DNA from: Sedimenticola sp.
GTDB taxonomy: Bacteria; Pseudomonadota; Gammaproteobacteria; Chromatiales; Chromatiaceae
NCBI GenBank assembly: GCA_026989135.1
Contig: JALSJZ010000132.1
Coordinates: 1 to 48,453, forward strand
DNA: 48,453 bases
Reading direction: 5' to 3'
Both the position numbers and the translations under genes were made by a program. Shown piece by piece: positions 25,398 through 35,466 of the stretch. Positions within the stretch are counted from its first letter, which is position 1, and each line of letters opens with the position of its first letter. The notes beneath the pieces were generated by a model. The model did no database searches. It was not told where the DNA came from and saw only the letters and a program-made list of their open reading frames with translations.

Positions 25398-27803
25398 ATG
25401 GTTCATAAAAGTACCATCCTAAAATGCCTGCTACTTTATCTGGCCTTTGTCATCTATGGCAGCCTGGTGCCCTTAGAGTTCCGCATGCTACCACTTGAGC
25501 AGGCCCTGGAAGCATTCCGCAACATCTCTCATCTAAACCTTGGCATTCAATCACGGGCAGATTGGGTTGCTAACATACTGCTATTTATTCCTCTTGCATT
25601 TCTTTTTAACGGCTATCTTTGGCTCCGGTGCAATGCAAAAAAACAGATTTTCAGCCCATTAATAGTAGTAGCACTATGCCTGATCTTAAGTGCAGGAATT
25701 GAGTTTACCCAACTCTATTTTCCACAACGGACTGTATCTCAGAACGACATTATAGCCGAGGGCATAGGAGCAATAATTGGGGTTTTCATTTGGCGGCGTC
25801 TAGGGGCTCATTTTTTACTATGGCTGTCACAGTGGCAAGAACACCATTCATCATCCTCAATTTCACAGCGGCTGTTGTTGCTATATATAGTAGTACTCTA
25901 TGGCTATAACCTTCTACCTCTAGATCTTACAATCAGCCCTGTAGAAATCTACCGCTCATGGCGTGAAGGCAGGATAATCCTAATACCATTCTCTTCACTA
26001 AGCACTAGTTGGGTAGAAAACCTCTACCACTTAACAATCGACTGCATTATCTGGTCACCCATATCCTTTCTCCTGTTGTCAACAACCAGAAAAACACTTC
26101 TCAGTGCATGGGGACTTACCTTTAGTGCCGCTTTGCTTTTAGAGCTCATGCAACTGTTCATATACAGCCGCACAACAGATATTACTGATTTAATCACAGC
26201 AGCAGCAGGCGCCACAATTGGCATTATTTTATGGCGCATCTCAATAAAATACTGGCCACAGAATGCAACAAAAAACACTTTTTCAAGTGAGCAATCTGGC
26301 ATTTCCCGTCTATTAATTGCGGGTGCTTCATTTGTAATCTGGACGGCTATCCTGGGGGTTGTTTTTTGGTATCCCTACAACTTTAGCACTGATAGAGCAT
26401 ACATATTAGATGCTGTCTCCACTCTGAATCAGGTTCCTTTTCATGCTTATTATTATGGAACTGAATTTCGTGCAATTACCGAGGTATTCCATAAGGTTTT
26501 ATTTTTTATGCCATACGGAATATTGTCAGTCATTATATTTCACACCAATAAAACAGACACACCACCTCAATCTATTGGGATACTCACGCTTATTGTTGGG
26601 GTAATTGCAGGGTTAATCATAGAATCTGGGCAGCTGTTTCTTCCCGGAAAACATGCCGACATCACCGATTTAATGCTAGAAACACTAGGTGTGTTTCTTG
26701 GCTATTGGGGGGCATCCGCAGTTACTGCCACAATGGCAAAACGGCATAAGAAAGCACCCCAACTTCAACCAGGTAACAGTGATGCGCTTACACCTCTAAA
26801 AAAACACATACTAACCCAGCCACTCATAGCAATGGCTCTCGGCATGGCAAGCATGATAATCATAGGAACCATTGCACTAAGGTCAACTGGCATTCCTTAC
26901 AATATTCGGGAACTTTTTTCAGATGCAAGCCAATTATCCGGCTTGATATATATATCCTTTGCTTTCTACTGGGGTCTAGGAGCACCTGCCTACCTGAGCC
27001 GCTGGCTTATGGGGGGGGGAGAAGGGGAAAAAAGGGCAATAATATTTCCTTTATTGATCATATGCCATGCAAGTTTGATGTATCTTTTTATAAGGGTTGC
27101 TGTCCCCATAGAAAGCATTCATGACATTCTTGGATACCCTATCCTGGATTGGCCTTGGGAGTGGGAACTTTTATGGCGATTTATAGCGCTATTTGGAGCC
27201 ATTTCACTGCTATTAAGCTGTGCTGCTGCAATATGGATCGCAGCACCGCCATTTTATTCAGTAAGAAACAGAGGGCGCATGCGATGGCTTATTGCTGCAT
27301 TTCTAGTTTTACCATTTTCTCACTGGGTAGTAATTGAACAAGCATCTACAGATAATCTAACTGAACTCATGCTATATCAAAGCAGCTGGCTATCTAGCAT
27401 ACTCATTGCAATCTGGTTAATCATTTTAGGTGCAGCAGCATCATTACTTTCTGCTTCATTTGCAAACTTTCTCCCCAGCAGAATTTTGAGCATTATTATT
27501 GCATTACTTTCTATTTTACCTGCCTATTTAGCTCTTTATTTAGGCACGGCATCCGCTATCCAGAAATATGGAATTACTTTTTCAGCACTTCAATTTCTCT
27601 TAAGCACAGATCGTTTGCACCTGTCAGATGGCATTAATCTGTTTATCAGGTACGCTATTGCTCAAGCAACGTTCATGGGGATTATTGCTTTAGCACAGCT
27701 TCCAGTTTGGATATTTCTGGCAAATCAACGTAATAAATGGGGTTCTTCCAGATCTAAGCTTCCTAAAGCACACCATCCAACATCCGCAAGACTACCCTCA
27801 TGA
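25398..27803 (+). CDS. large membrane protein with three VanZ-like repeats
   Basis: An 801-residue polytopic protein. The first ~440 residues contain three VanZ-like units, recognisable by the recurring pattern near residues 101, 249 and 408: I-E-F-T-Q-L-Y-F-P-Q, L-E-L-M-Q-L-F-I-Y-S and I-E-S-G-Q-L-F-L-P-G. Each is followed by a D-I-x-(A/D) helix and G-x-x-x-G. The remaining ~360 residues hold about nine further membrane segments of no recognised family. VanZ-like proteins are common in polysaccharide and exosortase-associated loci; their biochemical role is unsettled. The gene is richer in A+T than its neighbours, a possible sign of transfer. Confidence 0.82.
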   Translation: MVHKSTILKCLLLYLAFVIYGSLVPLEFRMLPLEQALEAFRNISHLNLGIQSRADWVANILLFIPLAFLFNGYLWLRCNAKKQIFSPLIVVALCLILSAGIEFTQLYFPQRTVSQNDIIAEGIGAIIGVFIWRRLGAHFLLWLSQWQEHHSSSSISQRLLLLYIVVLYGYNLLPLDLTISPVEIYRSWREGRIILIPFSSLSTSWVENLYHLTIDCIIWSPISFLLLSTTRKTLLSAWGLTFSAALLLELMQLFIYSRTTDITDLITAAAGATIGIILWRISIKYWPQNATKNTFSSEQSGISRLLIAGASFVIWTAILGVVFWYPYNFSTDRAYILDAVSTLNQVPFHAYYYGTEFRAITEVFHKVLFFMPYGILSVIIFHTNKTDTPPQSIGILTLIVGVIAGLIIESGQLFLPGKHADITDLMLETLGVFLGYWGASAVTATMAKRHKKAPQLQPGNSDALTPLKKHILTQPLIAMALGMASMIIIGTIALRSTGIPYNIRELFSDASQLSGLIYISFAFYWGLGAPAYLSRWLMGGGEGEKRAIIFPLLIICHASLMYLFIRVAVPIESIHDILGYPILDWPWEWELLWRFIALFGAISLLLSCAAAIWIAAPPFYSVRNRGRMRWLIAAFLVLPFSHWVVIEQASTDNLTELMLYQSSWLSSILIAIWLIILGAAASLLSASFANFLPSRILSIIIALLSILPAYLALYLGTASAIQKYGITFSALQFLLSTDRLHLSDGINLFIRYAIAQATFMGIIALAQLPVWIFLANQRNKWGSSRSKLPKAHHPTSARLPS

Positions 27804-27949
27804 CCGACAAAGCCAGCTTTATACCATGGATACCCGATATCGACCTCCTTAGGATAATTTGTAATGACTGCTATAATTCTTTGCGCCTCATACACATTGA
27901 AGGGCAGATTGAGCTACTCCTTAAAACCATAAGTGGGTTATCAGCATAA
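27800..27949 (+). CDS. possible small protein of 49 residues
   Basis: An ATG overlaps the stop of the VanZ-repeat gene (ATGA) and opens a 49-codon frame rich in Ile and Leu (I-P-D-I-D-L-L-R-I-I-C-N-D-C-Y). No ribosome site or family is evident. It may be a coupled small gene, a gene remnant or chance. Confidence 0.25.
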   Translation: MTDKASFIPWIPDIDLLRIICNDCYNSLRLIHIEGQIELLLKTISGLSA

Positions 27950-28007
27950 TCTGTCATTAAAATCATTACACACGAAACCACATACCATTACTAAGAGCTC
28001 ATCAGTT

Positions 28008-29582
28008 ATGTCAGGGTTGATCCATTATTTTATAGAAAAACAAGCTGCCAACACCCCAAATGCAGCGGCGCTAATTTACAAGAAAGCAACATTCACCTAC
28101 TCTGAACTCGCCTCACATATCAGCCAAACAGCCGCTGGATTTATCTCACTGGGATTACAACCATCTGAGCGAATAGCCACCTATCTCCCGAAGCTCCCCG
28201 AGACTGTATTCAGCATCTTTGGTACGCCCAAGGCTGGCGGTGTCTTTGTCCCAGTCAACCCACTACTCAAACCCAACCAGGTGAGCTACATCCTGAAAGA
28301 CTGCAATGTCCGCATTCTGGTCACCTCATCAGATCGACTCCGGCTGTTAAGTGATGCACTTGCAGAATGCCATGACCTCAGAGCCATCATCCTGATTGAT
28401 AACAAAAAAGCATCCGTACAAGAACTACATGCCATAGAGGTTCTCAACTGGGATCAGCTAACCGGTAACCCGCCAAATCACAAATACCACCGGCGCATCG
28501 ATAGCGACATGGCCGCCATCCTCTACACCTCCGGCAGCACAGGCAGCCCAAAAGGTGTAGTGCTCTCACATAAAAATATGGTCACCGGAGCCAATAGCGT
28601 CGCCCAATACCTTGAAAACAGTGCCGAAGACAAACTGCTGGCCGTCCTTCCCTTCAGCTTTGATTACGGCCTGAGCCAGCTCACCACAGCCTTTTCAGTC
28701 GGTGCCTCCGTTGTGCTGATGGATTACCTTCTGCCACGGGATGTGGTGCGCGCCATCGCCCAGCACCAGATCACAGGGCTGGCCGCTGTCCCCCCACTAT
28801 GGAATCAGCTGACCCAATTCGAATGGTCAGAAGAAGCTGTAACATCTCTGCGCTACATGACAAACTCCGGCGGTGCCATGCCGAAGGCGACACTCAACAG
28901 CCTGCGTGCGACACTGCCCAACAGTAAGTTTTATCTCATGTACGGCCTCACCGAGGCCTTTCGCTCAACCTACCTGCCCCCAGAGGAGATAGACAATCGC
29001 CCCGACTCCATGGGCAAAGCGATCCCCAATGCTGAAGTGATGGTCATCCGGGAAGATGGCAGCCACTGCTCACCCGGCGAACCCGGCGAACTGGTGCATC
29101 GCGGCTCACTGGTCTCACTGGGCTACTGGAATGACCCGGAAAAAACCGCCAAAATCTTCAAGCCAACCCCGGGGCAGGAGAAGGCACTCACCCTGCCAGA
29201 GATCGCCGTCTGGTCCGGTGATCGGGTAAAAATGGATGCAGATGGCTATCTCTATTTTATCGGGCGCAAGGATGAGATGATCAAAACCTCCGGCTATCGG
29301 GTCAGCCCGACCGAGATTGAAGAGGCGATCTACTCCAGCAGACTGGTCAGTGAAGCCGTAGCGCTCGGCCTTCCCCACCCTACTTTAGGGCAGGGGATCC
29401 TGGTTATCGTCACATCAGAGACCACTTTGGATAACGATGCCCTTCTTGCCCACTGCAAAAGAGAGCTGCCCAATTTTATGGTACCGCATGCCATTAAAAA
29501 AGCCGACAGCCTGCCAAGAAACCCCAATGGCAAGATTGACCGCAAGCTATTAGGCTTAAAATACCAAAACATCTTCAGTTAA
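28008..29582 (+). CDS. acyl-CoA/AMP-forming ligase of exosortase-A-associated type
   Basis: An ANL-superfamily adenylating enzyme of 524 residues: ATP-binding loop Y-T-S-G-S-T-G-S-P-K-G, A5-like Y-L-M-Y-G-L-T-E-A, the hinge region V-K-M-D-A-D-G-Y-L-Y-F-I-G-R-K-D-E and the catalytic lysine in N-P-N-G-K-I-D-R-K. It activates a carboxylate as an adenylate for transfer to CoA or a carrier protein. The adjoining PLP decarboxylase, plus an acyl carrier protein and hydrolases elsewhere in the locus, match the set linked to exosortase A/PEP-CTERM loci (TIGR03098-like). The frame is open from a GTG at 27933, but the ATG at 28008 begins at the conserved domain edge. The next gene follows after 3 bases. 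Confidence 0.9.
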   Translation: MSGLIHYFIEKQAANTPNAAALIYKKATFTYSELASHISQTAAGFISLGLQPSERIATYLPKLPETVFSIFGTPKAGGVFVPVNPLLKPNQVSYILKDCNVRILVTSSDRLRLLSDALAECHDLRAIILIDNKKASVQELHAIEVLNWDQLTGNPPNHKYHRRIDSDMAAILYTSGSTGSPKGVVLSHKNMVTGANSVAQYLENSAEDKLLAVLPFSFDYGLSQLTTAFSVGASVVLMDYLLPRDVVRAIAQHQITGLAAVPPLWNQLTQFEWSEEAVTSLRYMTNSGGAMPKATLNSLRATLPNSKFYLMYGLTEAFRSTYLPPEEIDNRPDSMGKAIPNAEVMVIREDGSHCSPGEPGELVHRGSLVSLGYWNDPEKTAKIFKPTPGQEKALTLPEIAVWSGDRVKMDADGYLYFIGRKDEMIKTSGYRVSPTEIEEAIYSSRLVSEAVALGLPHPTLGQGILVIVTSETTLDNDALLAHCKRELPNFMVPHAIKKADSLPRNPNGKIDRKLLGLKYQNIFS

Positions 29583-29585
29583 TTC

Positions 29586-30830
29586 ATGGAATCAAAAGTG
29601 AAAAAAAGACCTATACATGCACCCATGGATCAGCTCCCAATTATCAATGGAGAACTATATATTGGCGGAATCCCCATAACACAACTAGCAGAACGGGCAG
29701 GCCAAACTCCATTTTATGCCTATGACAGAAAGCTGATTACCGAGCGGGTGCAGCATCTTCGGAACTCACTGCCAGAAGAGATTCATATCCATTACGCGAT
29801 TAAAGCCAACCCAATGCCTGCCATAGTGCAGCACTTGGCCGGGCTAGTAGATGGTTTTGACCTCGCCTCAGCAGGCGAAATGAAAACTGCGCTCGACACC
29901 ACCATGCCAGCAACCAAAATCAGCATAGCTGGCCCCGGAAAAACCGATAAAGAGCTGCGCCAAGCTATAGCGGCAGGCATCACTATAAATCTGGAATCAG
30001 AGGAAGAGATGCGTCGAGCCGCACAGATGGGTGAATCGCTGGGCATTATCCCTCGCGTAGCCGTGCGAATAAACCCTGACTATGAGCTCAAATCCTCCGG
30101 CATGAAAATGGGCGGCGGCTCCAAACAATTTGGCATAGACGCAGAGCGCGTGCCGGCCATGTTAAAAGAGCTGAACAGGTTGGGATTGGACTTTTTTGGT
30201 TTCCATATCTTCTGGGGCTCACAAAACCTCAACCCCGAAGCTATCATGGAGGCGCATAAAAAGACCTTTGACCTAGCGGTTCGACTAAGCGAACAGGCTC
30301 CAGGCAAAGTGCAATCCCTAAACATCGGTGGCGGACTGGGCATCCCCTATTTCCCTGGCGAGAAAAGGCTCGATTTAACGCCTATTGGAGAAAACCTCAA
30401 CAACCTGCTACCCGCACTAAAATCTGCTCTCCCGGAGGCTGAAATCGTTACCGAACTTGGCCGTTATCTTGTGGGAGAGGCTGGAATTTATCTCTGCAAA
30501 ATAATCGACATCAAAGCATCGCGCGGAGAAAAATTCCTGATTACCGATGGCGGCCTCCACCATCACCTGGCCGCATCCGGCAATTTTGGGCAGATAATAC
30601 GCAAAAACTACCCCGTCGCAATAGCCAACAGAATGGATCCCGAGGCATCTGAAACAGTAAACATTGTCGGCTCACTCTGCACTCCACTGGATATACTTGC
30701 GAACAAGATGGAACTACCTCAATCTAAAATTGGAGATCTGGTGGTCATCTACCAATCAGGCGCATACGGTTATACCGCCAGCCCGGAGCGTTTTCTCAGC
30801 CACCCATATTGCATGGAATTGCTTGTCTAA
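29586..30830 (+). CDS. PLP-dependent decarboxylase, exosortase-A-associated type
   Basis: A fold III decarboxylase of the DAP/ornithine decarboxylase class with PLP lysine K73 in H-Y-A-I-K-A-N-P. Further family motifs are G-F-D-L-A-S-A-G-E, the glycine-rich phosphate site N-I-G-G-G-L-G-I-P, and the substrate-side S-L-C-T-P-L-D. The C-terminal Y-G-Y-T-A-S-P-E-R-F-L-S-H-P matches the exosortase-A-associated subgroup (TIGR03099-like). It probably decarboxylates an amino acid whose product, with the ligase and carrier protein, becomes a polysaccharide substituent; the substrate is unknown. It forms an operon with the ligase and converges on the amidotransferase-like gene 7 bases away. Confidence 0.92.
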   Translation: MESKVKKRPIHAPMDQLPIINGELYIGGIPITQLAERAGQTPFYAYDRKLITERVQHLRNSLPEEIHIHYAIKANPMPAIVQHLAGLVDGFDLASAGEMKTALDTTMPATKISIAGPGKTDKELRQAIAAGITINLESEEEMRRAAQMGESLGIIPRVAVRINPDYELKSSGMKMGGGSKQFGIDAERVPAMLKELNRLGLDFFGFHIFWGSQNLNPEAIMEAHKKTFDLAVRLSEQAPGKVQSLNIGGGLGIPYFPGEKRLDLTPIGENLNNLLPALKSALPEAEIVTELGRYLVGEAGIYLCKIIDIKASRGEKFLITDGGLHHHLAASGNFGQIIRKNYPVAIANRMDPEASETVNIVGSLCTPLDILANKMELPQSKIGDLVVIYQSGAYGYTASPERFLSHPYCMELLV

Positions 30831-30837
30831 AAAGATA

Positions 30838-32670
30838 CTAATAGCCATGAGCCTGCATCCACGCCTCCAACATGGCAATCCTCCATAACATGGTGCCATA
30901 GAATGTTGCATGCTCCTCAGCATGACAACGCTTTACCTCTGAAAGATACTCTGGGCGAATGATCCCACGCGCCATAAAGGCCTGGGTCAACCTCTCCACC
31001 TCTGCGTTTAATGATGGATGAGACAGCGCCCACTCGCCAAAAGGAAGCCCAAAACCATGCTTTTTCTTCTCAATAATCTCCTTGGGCAGAAAACCTTTTA
31101 ATGCCTCCTTATAAAACCAACGCAAGTGCGAACCACGCACCTTATAGTCTGGCGGCAACTCTGCCGCAAACTCGACCAGTGCCTCATCTAACAATGGATA
31201 ACGCACCTCAATACCTGCGGCCTCACAGGTACGAGAGACCTTTCGCAGATCATTGTCAGCCAAAGTAAACTTCATATCCAAATGCAGCATCCGGTTTATA
31301 GGATGCTCAGAGTGCGCACGATTATAAGTCTCTCGCAGCATTGCAATCGGTTGATCCCGATTAATCTTATCCAGAAATTCTGGCTCAAAGACAGTATCCA
31401 GCGATGTTCGATACAGGTGGTTATAGCTTTCCAACCTGTCTGGCAGCGGTACACGCGCCTGTTCAATATAGCTACGCACTTTGCGAATTGGCCATAACAT
31501 CTTCCCACCAGGGAAACCAAAAACAAGCGGCTCTAATATCTTTTTAGAGAACACATCAGGTATCCGGGCATAATGCTCAAAAACCATCTGCTTCGAATAC
31601 CGCTCATTACCACCAAAAACCTCATCGCCACCATCCCCCGCCAGCAACACCTTTACACCATCTCTCTTTGCATGACTGGCACATAGATAGGAGGAGACGG
31701 CCGACTCATTACCAAAAGGCTCATCATAGGCACTGGCAAGGATAGGCAATGTATTAAGAACATCCTCTGGTGTTACATAAAATTCATGGGGGATAGCACC
31801 AAAATGCCGGACAGCCGTTCTGGCATACTCCATCTCATCAAAACCTTCGACAGAGAAACCCATCGAATAGGTATGCACCGGCTCTCCAGCAACACGCGTC
31901 AACATACCTGTCACAGTAGAACTATCTGTGCCGCCACTCAGAAATGCTGCTGCGGGCGCTTCGTCATAACTACGGCGCACTGCATTTTCAAGTGTTTCAT
32001 GAAAACGTTCCTTCAGATTTGCGAATGGAGGGGCACCTGCATCTACATATTTTATATCCCAGTAAAAATCCCGATGCAGGTTGCCATTGAAGTACTCTAC
32101 ATACTGCGCTGGCTGCAACTTCTCAACACCCGGATAGACAGAACCTGGACTGGGGACATCTGAAAAAAAGAAAAAGTGAAAAATGGCCTGCGGATCCAGA
32201 TCCAGGCTAAAGGCAGGATGGGCTGCCACGCTACGGGACGATGAACCAAATGCAAAGACGCCATCTTTTAAACCGTAGCTCAGCGTATGGACACCAAGGC
32301 GATCTACAGCCAAAAAAACCTTATCGTCAACTGTTGCCAGCACAGCAAAAGAGCCGTGAATCTGCTGCAGGATGTTAGACCCCATCTCCTGATAGCCTTT
32401 TGCAAAAGCAGCTGCCTGCCCTTGTTCATGGGCTATCTTTGCATACAGCTCACTGCGCCACTCAGGTGAACCTAACACAATGGCCGCTACTCCATTTTGA
32501 TTCCAGGCATCAATGGGGTATAGCCCTTTACACAAGACAAGCTGCCCAGTAGCACCAGCAGAATCGAGTATTACCTGCTCACCTTCCCAGCCCAAGGTTT
32601 GACTGATTGTCTCCACAACGGCCTTTGAGTCCCACCGCTCTGAACCACTCCATCCACAGAATCCGTACAT
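30838..32670 (-). CDS. asparagine-synthase-like amidotransferase lacking the Cys2 nucleophile
   Basis: The 610-residue chain has the two-domain layout of glutamine-dependent asparagine synthase. The C-terminal synthetase half is intact: PP-loop S245-G-G-T-D-S-S and L-L-A-G-D-G-G-D-E-V-F-G-G. The N-terminal glutaminase half begins M-Y-G-F-C-G-W, so the catalytic Cys2 of M-C-G-I is Tyr. The start is firm: ggagga lies 5 bases before the ATG. The enzyme should activate a carboxylate with ATP but probably cannot take ammonia from glutamine; it may use free ammonia or another amine. Related genes occur in exosortase-A-associated loci. It is divergent from the flippase and convergent with the decarboxylase. 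Confidence 0.9.
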   Translation of the reverse strand: MYGFCGWSGSERWDSKAVVETISQTLGWEGEQVILDSAGATGQLVLCKGLYPIDAWNQNGVAAIVLGSPEWRSELYAKIAHEQGQAAAFAKGYQEMGSNILQQIHGSFAVLATVDDKVFLAVDRLGVHTLSYGLKDGVFAFGSSSRSVAAHPAFSLDLDPQAIFHFFFFSDVPSPGSVYPGVEKLQPAQYVEYFNGNLHRDFYWDIKYVDAGAPPFANLKERFHETLENAVRRSYDEAPAAAFLSGGTDSSTVTGMLTRVAGEPVHTYSMGFSVEGFDEMEYARTAVRHFGAIPHEFYVTPEDVLNTLPILASAYDEPFGNESAVSSYLCASHAKRDGVKVLLAGDGGDEVFGGNERYSKQMVFEHYARIPDVFSKKILEPLVFGFPGGKMLWPIRKVRSYIEQARVPLPDRLESYNHLYRTSLDTVFEPEFLDKINRDQPIAMLRETYNRAHSEHPINRMLHLDMKFTLADNDLRKVSRTCEAAGIEVRYPLLDEALVEFAAELPPDYKVRGSHLRWFYKEALKGFLPKEIIEKKKHGFGLPFGEWALSHPSLNAEVERLTQAFMARGIIRPEYLSEVKRCHAEEHATFYGTMLWRIAMLEAWMQAHGY

Positions 32671-32772
32671 CTATTCCTCCCAAAGAATATAGCCAGATGT
32701 TAATCTTATTTCATTAAGCAACAACATACTAATACATCCGTTTTCAGCTACCACAAATAAGCTACTGACACT

Positions 32773-34215
32773 GTGACTCCAGATCTACGCAGATTAGTCC
32801 TTCAAGCTCTCGCCTGGTCGGGTGGCGTTAAAGTTATCGGACAAATATTAAGCTGGGCAATGACGCTGTATATCATTCGCCTGCTCAGCCCACAGGATTA
32901 CGGAATCATGGCACTGGCCATGCTGTTCATCTCCCTGCTCTCCCCGCTAACAGAATTTGGGCTGGGTGCAGCATTGATAAAAGCTGAAACTCTATCCAAA
33001 ACATTTATACGACAGATTCTCGGTTTTACACTTACCATTGCAGCCACCCTGGGGTTGATCCTTGGCACCTCCGCCCATATTATTGCCAATTTCTTCAATA
33101 CCCCTGCACTAACACCTGTACTTTTTGCACTTGCTTTTACACTCTTAATAAGTGGATTCACAGTTGTTCCAAGGGCACTATTACTGCGCAAACTCAATCT
33201 ACGCACAATCTCGCTTATTGAGCTTGCAGGCACACTGGGGGGCGGAATACTAACCCTTGTATTGGCCTACCTTGGCAAAGGCGTATGGGCTCTGGTTTGG
33301 GGTATGCTCTTTACACATGTTTTAAACGCCATACTTTTTGCATGCTTCACTACCTTGCCTGGCTGGCCATCATTTAATTTCCAGGGTCTCCGCAAAACAC
33401 TTGCCTTCAGCTCATGGGTGACATTGGAACAGATGCTTTGGAAGCTATGGTCTCAGGCCGATATTTTTATTATTGGTTTAACTCTGGGCGGCACACAATT
33501 AGGTAATTATTCTGTCGCAAAAGAGCTTGCCCAACTCCCTCAAACCAAGGTGCAGGGAACACTAAATGCCATCGCTCTGCCCGCCTATGCTAAGGCACAT
33601 CATTCAGGCAGCTCACCGAATTATTACCTCTGTAAATATATCCGTTTAAGTGCCATGCTCTCATTTCCGGTTTTCTGGGGCATAGCCATTACCGCACCTG
33701 TTTTTGTACCACAGCTACTGGGCGAACAATGGCTTGATGCTGTGCTGCCACTTCAAATCATCTCTTTTGCCATGCCCGTTCGAGTCGCACAAGCCGCCAT
33801 CTCACCTTTTCTACAGGCGCTCGGCATGGCTCGTCTTTCATTTGGCAATATGGGTATTGGCCTCATTCTGATGGCAGCAGCGGTTGCCATCGGGTCACAA
33901 GCAGGGCTGGTTGGCGTCAGTATGGGATGGAGTCTTGCAGCCTGTGCTATTTTATTGGTTGTTATCTTTCGGACAGCTCAGGTTGCAGATATCTCTGCTC
34001 GAGAGGTGCTCATACAGCTTTTTCGCTCGGCCATTCCAACGGTATTGATGGCGCTCTGTATTATATCCATTGACTCCGCTATCAACCTTGAGGGGGTCGC
34101 CAGACTGGTCGCTCAAATACTTATCGGCATAGCCAGCTATGTTGCGGCTGTCTGGTTGTTGAATCGTCATGATGCTCAGGAACTACTTCATATTTTCAGG
34201 CGATCCAGCGCCTAA
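32773..34215 (+). CDS. Wzx-like oligosaccharide flippase
   Basis: A 480-residue membrane protein with about 12-14 hydrophobic helices and the polysaccharide transporter layout: G-G-V-K-V-I-G-Q-I-L-S-W near the start and L-L-S-P-Q-D-Y-G-I-M-A-L in the first loop. It would translocate lipid-linked oligosaccharide units across the inner membrane. The start is GTG without a strong ribosome site. Its last 33 bases overlap the convergent glycosyltransferase gene. It is the only plus-strand gene in this half of the locus. Confidence 0.92.
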   Translation: MTPDLRRLVLQALAWSGGVKVIGQILSWAMTLYIIRLLSPQDYGIMALAMLFISLLSPLTEFGLGAALIKAETLSKTFIRQILGFTLTIAATLGLILGTSAHIIANFFNTPALTPVLFALAFTLLISGFTVVPRALLLRKLNLRTISLIELAGTLGGGILTLVLAYLGKGVWALVWGMLFTHVLNAILFACFTTLPGWPSFNFQGLRKTLAFSSWVTLEQMLWKLWSQADIFIIGLTLGGTQLGNYSVAKELAQLPQTKVQGTLNAIALPAYAKAHHSGSSPNYYLCKYIRLSAMLSFPVFWGIAITAPVFVPQLLGEQWLDAVLPLQIISFAMPVRVAQAAISPFLQALGMARLSFGNMGIGLILMAAAVAIGSQAGLVGVSMGWSLAACAILLVVIFRTAQVADISAREVLIQLFRSAIPTVLMALCIISIDSAINLEGVARLVAQILIGIASYVAAVWLLNRHDAQELLHIFRRSSA

Positions 34216-35466
34216 AACCACTTGATCAAGCAACTGTGCAAGCTCTGCTGTGCGGCTCCGTCTCGAATGCAACGCAACAGCCTCATCAGCCGCTATTGGT
34301 AAACATCCAGCCTGTAACTTCATGAGAATATCAGGAAGAGCCGCCACTATTGCAGCTTCATCATCGAGCGGCAGAATCGTATCTGCGGCCAGCTCTCGTA
34401 GTAATGCGGCACTATCACCCTCAACATCAGTGAGTCCGATAATAGGGCGTCCCACTTTAAGATACTCGTAAAGTTTTGCTGGAATCTGATGGTTGCAGCA
34501 TGCACCTTGCAATAACAGCAAAGCCGTTGCTTCTCGCATTTCAGCAAGTGCTTCATGATATGGAAGTGGTGGCGCCACCTCCACAATATCATCTATCTCC
34601 AATGCATGAATCCATGACCGCAGCTCATCATCCAATCCAGATGCACGAAACACAACTCTCAGCCCCTGCGGCTTAATATCTTCAGACCGCTTAAGCCGGG
34701 ATAGCGCAGCAAGAAAATGACGCGGATCACGATCAACAGGATCGACCAAGCCACTATGCAGCAATGTCAGTTTTCCTGAAGAGCTATCAGCCACAGCAGT
34801 CATTTCAAAATACTTGCAGAAATCCTCTTCATCATAACCATTCGCAATCAGCACCCAGTGATCCTTAGGAACTTCAGGATATCGCTCAGCATACATTCGC
34901 AGCGTGCCTGGGGTAGTAAACACTACGCGTATAGCAGAGCGAATCACGCGCCGTTCGATCCAGGCATGGATCCTGCGTTTTAACGGGTCAGCCGGGTAGA
35001 CATCATCCAGCATGCTGTCACGGCAATCGGCAATCCATGGCAGCCCCGTTAAGCGATGCAGTAAAAGGCCAACAAGATGCGCTGTCGGCATAGGATAGGT
35101 AGACCAGAGAATAGAAGGTCGCTGCTGGCGTATCATCTTTAATCCAGCAGGAATGGCCCCCAACAGCCAGCTTACCCAACGATCCGGCAGTGCAAAGCAG
35201 CGTGGATAACGCCCAGCCAGCGCCATATGACGTGCTGCATCAAGGGCAAAAGCTCTGACCACAGGCACATCTTTGGGAACCTGTGCAAGCTGGCTGTCAG
35301 ATAGACGCTCATAGGCTCTCGGGTGCACCGTTAAAACAGAGGGCTGCCAACCAAACTCAGGAAGGTATCGTACAAACTTCAGCGTCCTCAATACACCACT
35401 GCTCCCTGCAACAGGCGGGAAATGATAGGCGATAAGTAGTACTCGCTTTATGGCTTTAGTACCCAT
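34183..35466 (-). CDS. glycosyltransferase, GT4-like
   Basis: The 427-residue protein starts with the GT-B motif V-L-L-I-A-Y-H-F-P-P-V-A-G-S-S-G and has I-A-D-C-R-D-S in the N-terminal domain, I-A-N-G-Y-D-E at the domain junction, and Y-E-Y-L-K-V-G-R-P-I-I-G in the nucleotide-sugar-binding domain. Sugar and linkage cannot be told. Its start overlaps the end of hydrolase 1 by 19 bases, so it is the last gene of the long minus-strand operon. It resembles the glycosyltransferase at 38595 in layout and opening motif. Confidence 0.88.
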   Translation of the reverse strand: MGTKAIKRVLLIAYHFPPVAGSSGVLRTLKFVRYLPEFGWQPSVLTVHPRAYERLSDSQLAQVPKDVPVVRAFALDAARHMALAGRYPRCFALPDRWVSWLLGAIPAGLKMIRQQRPSILWSTYPMPTAHLVGLLLHRLTGLPWIADCRDSMLDDVYPADPLKRRIHAWIERRVIRSAIRVVFTTPGTLRMYAERYPEVPKDHWVLIANGYDEEDFCKYFEMTAVADSSSGKLTLLHSGLVDPVDRDPRHFLAALSRLKRSEDIKPQGLRVVFRASGLDDELRSWIHALEIDDIVEVAPPLPYHEALAEMREATALLLLQGACCNHQIPAKLYEYLKVGRPIIGLTDVEGDSAALLRELAADTILPLDDEAAIVAALPDILMKLQAGCLPIAADEAVALHSRRSRTAELAQLLDQVVLGAGSPENMK

